From: Mytilisepta virgata
Lineage: Eukaryota > Mollusca > Bivalvia > Mytilida > Mytilidae
NCBI GenBank assembly: GCA_028015205.1
Contig: CM051508.1
Location: 19,672,001-19,736,000, forward strand
Reading direction: 5' to 3'
DNA: 64,000 nt
Part shown: one piece after another, positions 61,001 to 64,000 of the stretch
Numbering within the stretch: the stretch's first letter is position 1
Layout: each line of letters opens with the position of its first letter
The notes under the pieces: model-generated
Database searches by the model: none
What the model was told of the DNA's origin: nothing
The model's input: only the letters and a program-made list of their open reading frames with translations
Position numbers and translations under genes: made by a program

Positions 61001-63472
61001 TAAAAGATTGTTGGTTGTGGAAGTATTTTGAAAGTCCCTTCCTACCCTCCATTTTAATGCCCTGACAAATTTTTACATAGTTTTTTGCACTGATAACATT
61101 TAGTGATAAAGCTTCAATTTTCTCTAATCAAAATATGTTAAAATTTTATTCTTAATGGATGTTGCAGTTTCTCCTTTAAAAAGTTGTTACAAGAGTTTTT
61201 GTATTTTGTTCTACATGTATCTTTATTTCTTTCACCATTCATCCTTCTTAAGATTGCTTAATCATAAAGGGTGCCATGGCGTAGTGGTTAGAGCATCAGA
61301 CTACGAAGCCAGAGGTCCCTGGTTCGATTCCCATTCGGGATGAAAATTTCAGGAATCAGATTTGTGACACCCTATCGACACCATTTGCGAGGATGGTCTT
61401 GATAAATGATGCTAGTCCGTCGGATGGGGACGAAAAATGGCTGTCCCGTGTTAAGGGAGAGCAACACCTTTAGCATGCTAAAGACTCCTCTGTAGATGTC
61501 GAAAAAGAGAGGCTAAAACGCCGCTACAGGGACCACTCTCACACCCGGCAAGTGGAGAGGGATTAGTATAAGTTGGCATAACTTGTTTCCCAATCCACTC
61601 TAAATAAATAAGTTTAAACTATTAAGATTGCTTTTGTCATGTCTCACTTATCTTTTACCTGGAAGGATATTCATCTAAAAAAAATTCTGTCAACATAATT
61701 CAATTAATCAATGCAATTTGGTCAAATTTCATTTGATCTTTCTATCTTTTTTTGACAAAATTGGTAATTGTGTCATTTTTTATGCAACCGGACAAAAGCA
61801 CTGTACTAGTAGACTTTTCTTGTAATGTGTGCTAGCAGTTAAAGTAAAGTTTATTGAAAATTTAAATAGTTAGAGCAAGATTTACTAGTAATGAATTTAT
61901 GATCAAATCAAGACAGGTTTATCAGAGACTTTCCTGATAATGTTAGTCTTGAGATCTCTGCAAAACTCAGATATACCTTGTAAAATCTTAATTAAATTTT
62001 TAATATTTTAAAAAATATAGTAAGAAAACTACTACAATGATTGTTCTTTAAAAATTTCAGGAGTCTGATTTAAAAAAAAAATTAAATAATAGAACGTTCT
62101 TTGACTGAAAAATTCCGTGGATTCTATCTTTCCGTAAGTTTTCTAGACTTTAAGAAAACTATTCCGTAAGTTTGATAGACTTTAAGAAAACTACAAGTCC
62201 AAAAATTAAATTTCCAGTTGAAAATAATTCCTTACTTTTCTACTAAAATTTGGGCAGAGTCCTCCATAGCAATACCAAAAGTGACGTTGAAATAGCGTTT
62301 TGGGCCCTTTTTAAACTACCCGCACAGCACAGTTGAACCATAAAGGAGTCAACTGTGCGCTGTGCACTGTGCGCAGTGCAGATCAATAGCCAATCAAAAA
62401 GATGTCACAGTGCTCACTTAACCTTTGAGGGGTCAACTGTGATCAAACGTGCACACCGATGAATCAATGATTATAAGAAAATTTATTAATCAGTTTAACA
62501 AATATTTTCTAGATTTTACAGAAAACTGCTACAATTCTATATAATTATTTACATAAAGAATAAATATAACTTTTAAAATTTATTTTGACCAATTAAATCG
62601 TAGACCACAATTGAAGAACGATGGTGGACAGCAATAAATGCATGTTGCAACAGACACGGAGATCGACAGATTTATGGCATAATACATAATTACTCACTGT
62701 GAAACATGAATTCTAGAAGTCAATTTGACTTCAGGAAAATGGGTATATAAGTAAGTTTTGCTGACATCATGAAAAATCGATTAAAAGTGGTCATCGTTCC
62801 CATAAAGTCTGCAACTTAAAATAAGAGGGAAAATCTCAAAACATAATGACATAAAGAAAACCAGCTTAGCAATACAATTTCATCACTATTTTCTTAATGA
62901 ACCTATCTATTACAACTAAATCACAATTCCAAGGTAATTTTAAATACTAATTTTTATACCACTGAAAACACAAATCTTATGAAAACTGAGTGAAGTTAAT
63001 ATTTTATGAAAGTCAATCCAAGTGCAAAACATCAAATATTCAGTTATCAACAACAACATCATTAACAATAAAATTTAATTTTATGTCTACAAATCGCAAA
63101 AAAAAATAAAGATTGGGGGGGGGGGGGGGGGGGGGGGGGTTGTCTTTTGTTACAACAGATACAGGATATATATATTAAATCATAGTTGTTAATACAATCC
63201 TAGAGTTTATTGAGTACTATTGACCACCTTTTTCATAAAATGACCCTTAAACATTTGCAATGGGGGTCAACTTTGACCCCCTGTTTTAATTGGCTGGATA
63301 AAACACCGAAAAGGTTGCTTTTAATGCATTTATTAATTATTTGATAGTTACCCTCTTCTCATTATAGCCTACTGTCTGTACTCTGGCTACACATGACTGA
63401 ACATCATGCATAGTGTAACACTTTTTCCATGAATATGGCAGAACTGCTTCTTTCAAAAATGGTGGTAATGAA
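18817..63472 (-). CDS. INTS9: Integrator complex subunit 9, C-terminal 490 residues (15 exons)
   Basis: Minus-strand exons 63472-63352, 60431-60342, 59646-59602, 58227-58116, 56658-56478, 55380-55320, 51293-51251, 50083-49955, 49436-49381, 47853-47704, 45669-45583, 25981-25883, 24967-24848, 23328-23269 and 18936-18817 all have GT-AG borders and join in phase (1474 nt, 490 codons plus stop). Signature segments match INTS9: [76 protein letters not shown] and a C-terminus with [19 protein letters not shown]9 is the inactive metallo-beta-lactamase/beta-CASP partner of the INTS11 endonuclease in nuclear Integrator, which cleaves snRNA and attenuated mRNA transcripts. Its C-terminal domain pairs with INTS11. 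Vertebrate INTS9 is about 658 residues, so roughly 170 N-terminal residues lie off the right edge. A Lys-rich patch (GKKRKVDG) could be a nuclear localisation signal. Confidence 0.95.
19342..21442. repeat. Satellite array, 11 copies of a 191-bp unit
   Basis: The phrase ggtgttaa.ata recurs at 19342, 19533, 19724, 19915, 20106, 20297, 20488, 20679, 20870, 21061 and 21252, exactly 191 bases apart each time. Units differ by only a few substitutions and no indels. The unit is AT-rich, contains acatcacatcacaag and aacatcctcaaa, and has no open frame. The array sits inside the last INTS9 intron. The strict period and high similarity point to recent amplification or ongoing homogenisation. Confidence 0.97.
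21443..22633. other. INTS9 intron sequence, no other feature supported
   Basis: A 116-codon minus-strand frame at 21812-22162 has no family signature and no splice context; I do not call it a gene. The rest is AT-rich intron. Confidence 0.4.
22634..23024. mobile_element. TTAA MITE, 390-bp family, copy 1
   Basis: TTAA flanks (22634-22637, 23021-23024) enclose 383 bp with termini CGATGCTCGCTGGTC and GACCAGCGATCATCC. Internal sequence (tcttttt.tcagattttcggaatcc, ttcaaggctttatagctctaaaatgagc) is shared with the copies at 47.9 and 56.7 kb. Confidence 0.9.
23269..23328 (-). CDS. INTS9: INTS9 exon W14
   Basis: Twenty codons, phase 0 at both ends (ttacag|CAAGG, GATTTG|gtatg). It encodes [19 protein letters not shown], the start of the C-terminal dimerisation module. 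Confidence 0.93.
24478..24744 (-). mobile_element. tRNA-derived SINE, family A, copy 3
   Basis: A full-length family member in the intron between W13 and W14. The conserved body block gaagccggagtatc and the head ggggcctcgatggccgag (minus strand) are present. Confidence 0.85.
24848..24967 (-). CDS. INTS9: INTS9 exon W13
   Basis: Forty codons, phase 0 (tttcag|AAACTACC, CTTACTAAG|gtaatt). It includes the basic stretch [17 protein letters not shown], which corresponds to the Lys/Arg-rich linker before the C-terminal domain in INTS9 proteins, then [15 protein letters not shown]. Confidence 0.94.
25137..25463 (-). mobile_element. tRNA-derived SINE, family B, copy 1
   Basis: The head on the minus strand resembles a tRNA (B box ggttcgatccc in the best copy, here gggttcgatccctgg), followed by gccgcttctctgcc. 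The 3' part includes gttaacgtacaggatg and a ggatggatggat edge. It matches the better-preserved copy at 58840-59211. Confidence 0.8.
25883..25981 (-). CDS. INTS9: INTS9 exon W12
   Basis: Thirty-three codons, phase 0 (tatctag|CTTGC, TTTTAAAG|gtaaa). It encodes [14 protein letters not shown] and a run of beta-strand-like residues ending CHDNKYILK. It is the first exon after the 19.6-kb intron. Confidence 0.94.
26164..27050 (+). repeat. Left arm of the giant element: palindrome array
   Basis: The arm carries about twelve copies of AGAATAAATTTATTCT, which is its own reverse complement, some mutated. Perfect or near-perfect copies start at 26308, 26486, 26528, 26595, 26642, 26736, 26783 and 26901, with about 47-bp steps from 26595 to 26783. 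The outer 140 bp lacks palindromes and includes tgtcctttttaccggtatg, shared with the right arm. Confidence 0.9.
27530..27775 (-). repeat. Fragment of the AGCTCAC-type repeat element, inverted
   Basis: The minus-strand sequence (ccaattggaacaaa, cagcaatgg, atccaagatggc.gccagagcc) matches the units of the array at 40572-42470. The open frame starting at 27613 is part of this repeat. Confidence 0.75.
27776..29736 (+). repeat. Tandem-array element: two ~145-bp unit types plus terminal hairpin
   Basis: The first part has units of about 132-145 bp marked by aaaacttaacctaa, aagtaggtca and gatgcaccct (27823, 27961, 28093, 28238, 28381). The second part has 146-bp units marked by gtaggtcataatgaccca (28692, 28838, 28986, 29132, 29278). 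The stretch ends in cggacggacg followed by a hairpin: atgccctggcc ... ggctgggcat. The ordering (array, ggacggacg, hairpin, end) recurs in other repeats here. Helitron or Helentron relatives are known with central tandem repeats and a 3' hairpin; that link is an inference. Confidence 0.75.
29737..31350. other. Interior of giant element, no gene recognised
   Basis: AT-rich sequence follows a short second ggacggacgaacggac motif at 29835-29850. I found no coding signal or clear repeat boundary. Confidence 0.4.
31355..32310. mobile_element. ~0.95-kb element with inverted GTATATAC subterminal repeats
   Basis: The left part has gtttcccccatactag and then gggtatatactcag (GTATATAC at 31396 and 31429). 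The right part has the inverse: ctcagtatataccca with GTATATAC at 32109, 32151, 32183, 32214 and 32245, each followed by a ccggggga-type block, ending gggggaaactctagtatg. Between them lie two diverged units sharing cccat.gggtttcaat.taaactttgac (31678 and 31855). It has the form of a non-autonomous terminal-inverted-repeat element. Confidence 0.6.
32808..32930 (+). mobile_element. SINE family B, 3' fragment
   Basis: The sequence gtcggtctagtataaaacagg through ccactagacattaaac matches the 3' half of family B SINEs. The tRNA-like head is missing. It abuts a poly-C/(CA)n tract (32932-32966). Confidence 0.7.
32932..32966. repeat. Poly-C then (CA)n microsatellite
   Basis: A C-run of about 16 passes directly into a (CA)n run. 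Confidence 0.9.
33040..33360 (+). pseudogene. 3' end of a non-LTR retrotransposon (probable)
   Basis: A plus-strand frame of about 66 codons (33040-33240, TAG stop) encodes a segment such as [20 protein letters not shown] that resembles the C-terminal tail of LINE-type polymerase ORFs. It is followed about 110 bases later by aaATAAAgaaatataat, a polyadenylation-like end. No reverse-transcriptase motifs are present because the copy is 5'-truncated, so the class is uncertain. The minus-strand frame over the same bases is a shadow. Confidence 0.4.
33361..37555. other. Interior of giant element, mostly unassigned
   Basis: Holds a (TC)n run at about 33427-33447, several A/T homopolymers and, at 37073-37104, a long G-run. 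Plus-strand frames at 34953-35261 and 35709-36147 show no family signature and no supported splice sites, so I do not call genes here. Confidence 0.4.
37073..37104. repeat. Poly-G tract
   Basis: About 30 bases of G with one A, following a T-run. Such tracts often mark assembly uncertainty and could form G-quadruplexes. Confidence 0.9.
37560..38035 (+). repeat. Two-unit tandem-array element with matching ends
   Basis: It starts with ctgtcctgaaagggactaat and acccc plus a C-run (37583-37607). It then has two units sharing actccataaagtttcatgagaat and ggaggtgttgcggacaac (around 37720 and 37910), and ends acggacagactgaaacctat ... ggggtataattaa. The terminal ataccccc and ggggtataatt pair is inverted. 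It has the same plan as the other array elements in the window. Confidence 0.6.
38036..40430. other. Interior of giant element, no gene recognised
   Basis: A dispersed ttcgggt motif recurs at 38880-39130 (attcgggttg, gtccgggtgtg, gttcgggtac). Short frames near 38043-38337 have no recognisable family. Confidence 0.4.
40434..42471 (+). repeat. AGCTCAC-type tandem-array element (about 165-170-bp units)
   Basis: The main copy begins at 40572 with agctcacttggcccaaaggg, a 5' hairpin with ccatgtgagc. It then has many units containing ccaattggaacaaaact, cagcaatggtccttaggtgg and catccaagatggc (steps of about 167 and 170 bp at 40681, 40848 and 41018). It ends in a hairpin, aggcttctgggagcct, followed by ctagtt. 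A truncated head of the same repeat lies just before it (40434-40571). Similar sequences are, to my knowledge, very common in molluscs. I infer a Helitron/Helentron-like non-autonomous element from the 3' hairpin and CTAGT-type end. Confidence 0.75.
42920..43446 (+). repeat. Tandem-array element (161-bp units) with GC-rich terminal hairpin
   Basis: Two close units share aagttattaaggggcataac (43083 and 43244, 161 bp apart), preceded by a diverged unit from about 42920. The end is ggacggacggacgcc, then a hairpin (tgccccgcatcgcg and gcggcggggga), then acaataa. The minus-oriented fragment at 6835-7075 has the same end. Confidence 0.8.
43447..44105. other. Interior of giant element, nothing assigned
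   Basis: AT-rich unique-looking sequence. No gene or repeat boundary could be supported. Confidence 0.4.
44106..44295 (-). mobile_element. SINE family B, 3'-truncated copy
   Basis: Minus-strand cggcctcggtggtctcatgg head, gatctctggccgggtcaaa and ttgccgcttctctgcc match family B. The 3' portion seen in the 58840-59211 copy is absent. Confidence 0.75.
44390..45163 (-). repeat. Right arm of the giant element: 47-bp palindrome array
   Basis: AGAATAAATTTATTCT or a one-base variant starts at 44463, 44510, 44557, 44604, 44651, 44698, 44745 and 44792, exactly 47 bases apart each time. Wider-spaced copies follow at 44859, 44915 and about 45001. Linker sequence (tgaaaaagaagattgtacat) is also repeated. 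The arm ends with the palindrome-free 140-bp segment containing cataccggtaaaaaggacat, inverted relative to the left arm. Confidence 0.95.
45205..45500 (-). mobile_element. tRNA-derived SINE, family C, copy 1
   Basis: An inverted, diverged copy of the elements at 59.8 and 61.3 kb (ctctttttcgacatctaca, cgtccccatcc.a.ggactagcat, cctgaaattttcatc, then the tRNA-like head). It lies just outside the right arm of the giant element. Confidence 0.8.
45583..45669 (-). CDS. INTS9: INTS9 exon W11
   Basis: Twenty-nine codons, phase 0 (attacag|GAATC, CCGGAG|gtaag). It encodes [19 protein letters not shown], a segment strongly characteristic of INTS9. It is the last exon before the giant intron. Confidence 0.95.
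46122..46362 (-). mobile_element. tRNA-derived SINE, family A, copy 4
   Basis: A family member in the intron between W10 and W11, with body gaagccggagtacccgcaga and a slightly shortened head region. Confidence 0.85.
46363..47475. other. INTS9 intron sequence, nothing further assigned
   Basis: AT-rich intron with no recognised repeat boundary or coding signal. Confidence 0.4.
47478..47703 (-). repeat. Tandem repeat that duplicates the W10 splice donor
   Basis: The marker ctgaga recurs at 47495, 47540, 47602 and 47665, giving periods of 45, 62 and 63 (the shortest unit has a deletion). Units contain acttaccca, the complement of tgggtaagt, the 5' splice site of exon W10. So the real donor at 47703 is followed by two or three near-identical decoy donors in the intron. 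Reading through the real donor meets an in-frame TAG after two codons. Confidence 0.85.
47704..47853 (-). CDS. INTS9: INTS9 exon W10
   Basis: Fifty codons, phase 0 (tttttcag|GTGTG, AATTGG|gtaagt). It encodes [20 protein letters not shown] and [14 protein letters not shown], the return of the chain from the beta-CASP insert into the lactamase fold in this family. Confidence 0.95.
47891..48289. mobile_element. TTAA MITE, 390-bp family, copy 2 (inverted)
   Basis: TTAA flanks (47891-47894, 48286-48289) enclose 391 bp with termini GGATGATCGCTTGT and GACCAGCAAGCATCC. The orientation is opposite to copies 1 and 3. The Lys-rich plus-strand open frame at 48166-48423 overlaps it and is not a gene. Confidence 0.9.
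48500..48745 (-). mobile_element. tRNA-derived SINE, family A, copy 5
   Basis: A well-preserved copy: minus-strand ggggcctcggtggccgagtg head, gtgttcgaatctcacc B-box region and body ggagtacccggagagaacc. Confidence 0.88.
49040..49322 (-). mobile_element. tRNA-derived SINE, family A, copy 6, with 13-bp target duplication
   Basis: The direct repeat GGCTCCCATATTG at 49040-49052 and 49310-49322 exactly flanks the 257-bp element (49053-49309). This proves retroposition and fixes the family's ends: head cagggcctcggtggccgag (minus strand) and tail ccccaactaaagaaacaaac. Confidence 0.93.
49381..49436 (-). CDS. INTS9: INTS9 exon W9
   Basis: 56 nt. It begins by completing a Glu codon (ttgcag|AA) and ends in phase 0 (ATAAGG|gtaag). 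It encodes [18 protein letters not shown], matching the conserved EPDF..EAL.PYQPL motif of INTS9. Confidence 0.95.
49955..50083 (-). CDS. INTS9: INTS9 exon W8
   Basis: 129 nt, entered in phase 1 (cacag|AT GGT) and left in phase 1 (TTCACAG|gtaag). It encodes [20 protein letters not shown] and SSANTIIFT, the most conserved block of the beta-CASP region in INTS9. Confidence 0.96.
50482..50643. repeat. 162-bp near-perfect palindrome (hairpin element)
   Basis: The ends are agattctccttca and tgaaggagaatct. Inner blocks gagttatggaatttctc and gagaaattccataactc pair, and the centre is aacatgctcac...gcatgtt. It lies in the intron between W7 and W8 and would fold into one long hairpin as DNA or RNA. 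It may be a MITE or foldback element. Confidence 0.85.
51251..51293 (-). CDS. INTS9: INTS9 exon W7 (43 nt micro-exon)
   Basis: Entered in phase 0 after a T-rich tract (ttttttcag|TTAG) and left one base into a codon (ATTCATG|gtaagc). It encodes [14 protein letters not shown] and supplies the G of the next Asp codon. It fills exactly the gap between W6 and W8 and matches the .L.K..IH segment of INTS9. Confidence 0.9.
51294..52235. other. INTS9 intron sequence with a poly-C tract
   Basis: A C-run lies at 51986-51999. Nothing else could be assigned. Confidence 0.5.
52240..53497 (+). repeat. Tandem-array element (144-151-bp units) with terminal hairpin
   Basis: The marker gaggtcaagg occurs at 52661, 52812, 52959, 53103 and 53250, in units that also share aacttaacattgacc, acacctta.aatcattccat and tagttgacctat. 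After the last unit comes gctgccgctatccaatagtaat and a hairpin, tgtctcactctgc ... gcaggcgagaca. Minus-strand frames here are repeat-derived. Confidence 0.85.
53500..55315. other. INTS9 intron sequence, nothing further assigned
   Basis: AT-rich intron; short frames near 53585-53830 and 54308-54569 have no signature. A small inverted repeat (gataagcttatgcttatc) occurs at 54580-54597. Confidence 0.4.
55320..55380 (-). CDS. INTS9: INTS9 exon W6
   Basis: 61 nt. The first G completes a Trp codon (TG|G) and the exon ends in phase 0 (GCAGAG|gtaagc). It encodes [16 protein letters not shown], an INTS9 hallmark. Confidence 0.95.
55757..56105 (+). mobile_element. tRNA-derived SINE, family B, plus-strand copy
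   Basis: The diverged head (ctcgagtgcagtggatcaca, ggttgatccccgg) is followed by the body (gagtaagaacaaagatcgac, gtcagtataatgtgtcaca) and the tail with gccactggacgttaatcac and catccatcc. It is opposite in orientation to the other longer copies. Confidence 0.8.
56478..56658 (-). CDS. INTS9: INTS9 exon W5
   Basis: 181 nt, entered two bases into a codon (attacag|CT) and left two bases into the Trp codon (GCTGAATG|gtaaag). It encodes [19 protein letters not shown] and [20 protein letters not shown], the conserved beta-CASP start of INTS9. Confidence 0.97.
56745..57142. mobile_element. TTAA MITE, 390-bp family, copy 3
   Basis: TTAA flanks (56745-56748, 57139-57142) enclose 390 bp with termini GGATGCTCGCTGGTC and GACCAGCGATCATCC, the cleanest ends of the family. 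Confidence 0.93.
57738..57790. repeat. 19-bp stem hairpin in INTS9 intron
   Basis: ctggtgaggtatagtccct and aggaactatacctcaccag pair at 18 of 19 positions around a 13-base loop. The stem is longer and more GC-rich than its surroundings. Confidence 0.85.
58116..58227 (-). CDS. INTS9: INTS9 exon W4
   Basis: 112 nt, entered in phase 0 (ttttgtag|CCAG), left one base into a codon (AATGCTG|gtaata). It encodes [19 protein letters not shown] followed by GDFCVNA, as in INTS9. Confidence 0.95.
58824..59227 (-). mobile_element. tRNA-derived SINE, family B, full length with 16-bp target duplication
   Basis: The direct repeat ATCTTCATTAACCAAT at 58824-58839 and 59212-59227 flanks a 372-bp element (58840-59211). 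The minus strand starts with a tRNA-like head (accgcctcggtggtctcgtg, B box ggttcgatccccgg) that resembles a glycine-type tRNA. An internal (TA)n run lies at 58902-58922. The open frames here are within the SINE. Confidence 0.93.
59602..59646 (-). CDS. INTS9: INTS9 exon W3 (45 nt)
   Basis: Fifteen codons, phase 0 (atacag|GTGTG, CCAAAG|gtaagg). It encodes [15 protein letters not shown], matching the VSYVSGSS..TTHP region of INTS9. Confidence 0.94.
59781..60124 (+). mobile_element. tRNA-derived SINE, family C, copy 2
   Basis: The head gggtgccgtggtgtagtggt with B box ggttcgattc resembles an arginine-type tRNA (gactacga anticodon region). The body contains gatgctagtccgtcggatgg, and the tail tataagttggcataacttg ends in aaataaataag. 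The open frame across it is not a gene. Confidence 0.9.
60342..60431 (-). CDS. INTS9: INTS9 exon W2
   Basis: Thirty codons, phase 0 (attgtag|AATTT, CGAAAGG|gtatta). It encodes [18 protein letters not shown] and [11 protein letters not shown], matching the SSGYALGSSNW segment of INTS9. Confidence 0.95.
60478..60860 (-). repeat. Fragment of a hairpin-ended tandem-array element (minus orientation)
   Basis: On the minus strand it ends ggttcttgggagcctcttg, close to the 3' hairpin of the AGCTCAC-type element (ggcttctgggagcctctag). The body has two or three diverged units sharing actttttcat/actttttcaat and gactcttgacctt. Confidence 0.65.
61248..61635 (+). mobile_element. tRNA-derived SINE, family C, copy 3
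   Basis: The best-preserved head (gggtgccatggcgtagtggt, ggttcgattcccattcggga) starts at 61269, and the element ends near 61620. A 12-bp match, TTAAGATTGCTT, lies on both sides (61248-61259 and just after 61620), probably a diverged target duplication. Confidence 0.9.
61636..63350. other. INTS9 intron with small palindromes and a poly-G tract
   Basis: A GC-richer patch at 62320-62460 has repeated gtcaactgtg and a near-palindrome gcactgtgcgcagtgc. A G-run lies at 63115-63139. No further coding exon is needed, since W1 and W2 join in phase. Confidence 0.6.
63352..63472 (-). CDS. INTS9: INTS9 exon W1 (first exon visible in the window)
   Basis: 121 nt, entered two bases into a codon (tttctag|T) so an upstream exon exists off the right edge; left in phase 0 (GAAGAGG|gtaac). 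It encodes [20 protein letters not shown] and [10 protein letters not shown], matching INTS9 just after its metallo-beta-lactamase start. Confidence 0.94.
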
Positions 63473-64000
63473 CTAGAAAGATGAAATTTTCACAAATTAT
63501 AATGGTTTGCAAATTTCTAGGAAACAAAACAGACAGAAAACGGGGTAAAATCCCAAATAAACAAACAAACATAAGATTTAAAGTTTACATGGGGCACATA
63601 AATGCAGTTTCAGGACAGAAAAAGGCAAAACAAAATCATGTCAAGTTTTAAAACAACTGATCCATTAACTTGTGTCCCTGCAAAAGTTGTTTTGGTTTCT
63701 TTTATCCCTTTATCACATTTTCAATTCATTCAGTCTTGTTTCTTTGAATTAAAAACTATTTTTACTGTATTTCATATTATATTTAATGCACAGGGCAGAT
63801 AGAAGCAATAAAAGTGCAGAGGAGTGAATTAGAAGAAGGGCACGCTGCTGCTCCCCTCTAATAGATTGAAAATTGATATACAATGATTGTATAATAATTA
63901 AAAATAAATTGCAATGTTCATTTTGCTACATTTTCACAATGACATTTATCCCAAAAAACGACATATCTGGCGAAACATACTGTATGGAAATATCTGTTCA
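63473..64000. other. INTS9 intron at the window edge
   Basis: No exon with INTS9 similarity is visible; the next upstream exon must lie beyond 64000. Confidence 0.6.

Noticed and set aside
62236..62283. Possible extra INTS9 exon ending at a GTAAGG donor
   Set aside because: W1 and W2 already join in phase across this region and the translated segment does not match INTS9.

Overview
This is a stretch of animal nuclear DNA, most likely from a bivalve mollusc (mussel-like). The base composition is AT-rich, coding density is very low, genes are split into short exons by GT-AG introns, and interspersed repeats dominate. Repeat types seen include tRNA-derived SINEs, TTAA-flanked MITEs, a spliced Harbinger transposase, a Ty3/Gypsy integrase fragment, and tandem arrays ending in hairpins of a kind I associate with bivalve genomes. 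The taxon is inferred from gene structure and repeat style, not from a marker gene.

The main gene is on the minus strand. Fifteen exons between 63472 and 18817 join in phase into the C-terminal 490 residues, plus stop, of Integrator complex subunit 9 (INTS9, the catalytically inactive metallo-beta-lactamase/beta-CASP partner of INTS11). The N-terminal exons lie beyond the right edge. Fourteen introns are visible. Thirteen are about 0.7 to 4.3 kb. The one between 45582 and 25982 is 19.6 kb, and almost all of it is a single structure bounded by inverted repeats of about 0.8-0.9 kb (26164-45163).

Layout. 1-8.5 kb: few coding signals, one plausible unknown terminal exon (4401-4714) and a TTAA MITE. 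8.5-17.5 kb: a tandem duplication carrying two paralogous first exons for secreted Cys-rich (PAN/Apple-like) proteins on the minus strand. Between the copies sit a Harbinger remnant (HARBI1-like transposase on minus, Myb-like partner tail on plus) and a Gypsy integrase relic. 18.8-26 kb: the last four INTS9 exons, an 11-copy 191-bp satellite, SINEs and a MITE. 26-45 kb: the giant inverted-repeat insertion, itself full of other repeats. 45-64 kb: the remaining eleven INTS9 exons with SINEs, MITEs, palindromes and another tandem-array element in the introns.

The most unusual observation is the 19-kb element in INTS9. Its ends are inverted arrays of a 16-bp perfect palindrome, repeated at exactly 47-bp steps over part of the right arm. 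Removing it leaves an intron of ordinary size (about 0.6 kb), which supports one insertion event. I found no recognisable transposase inside it.
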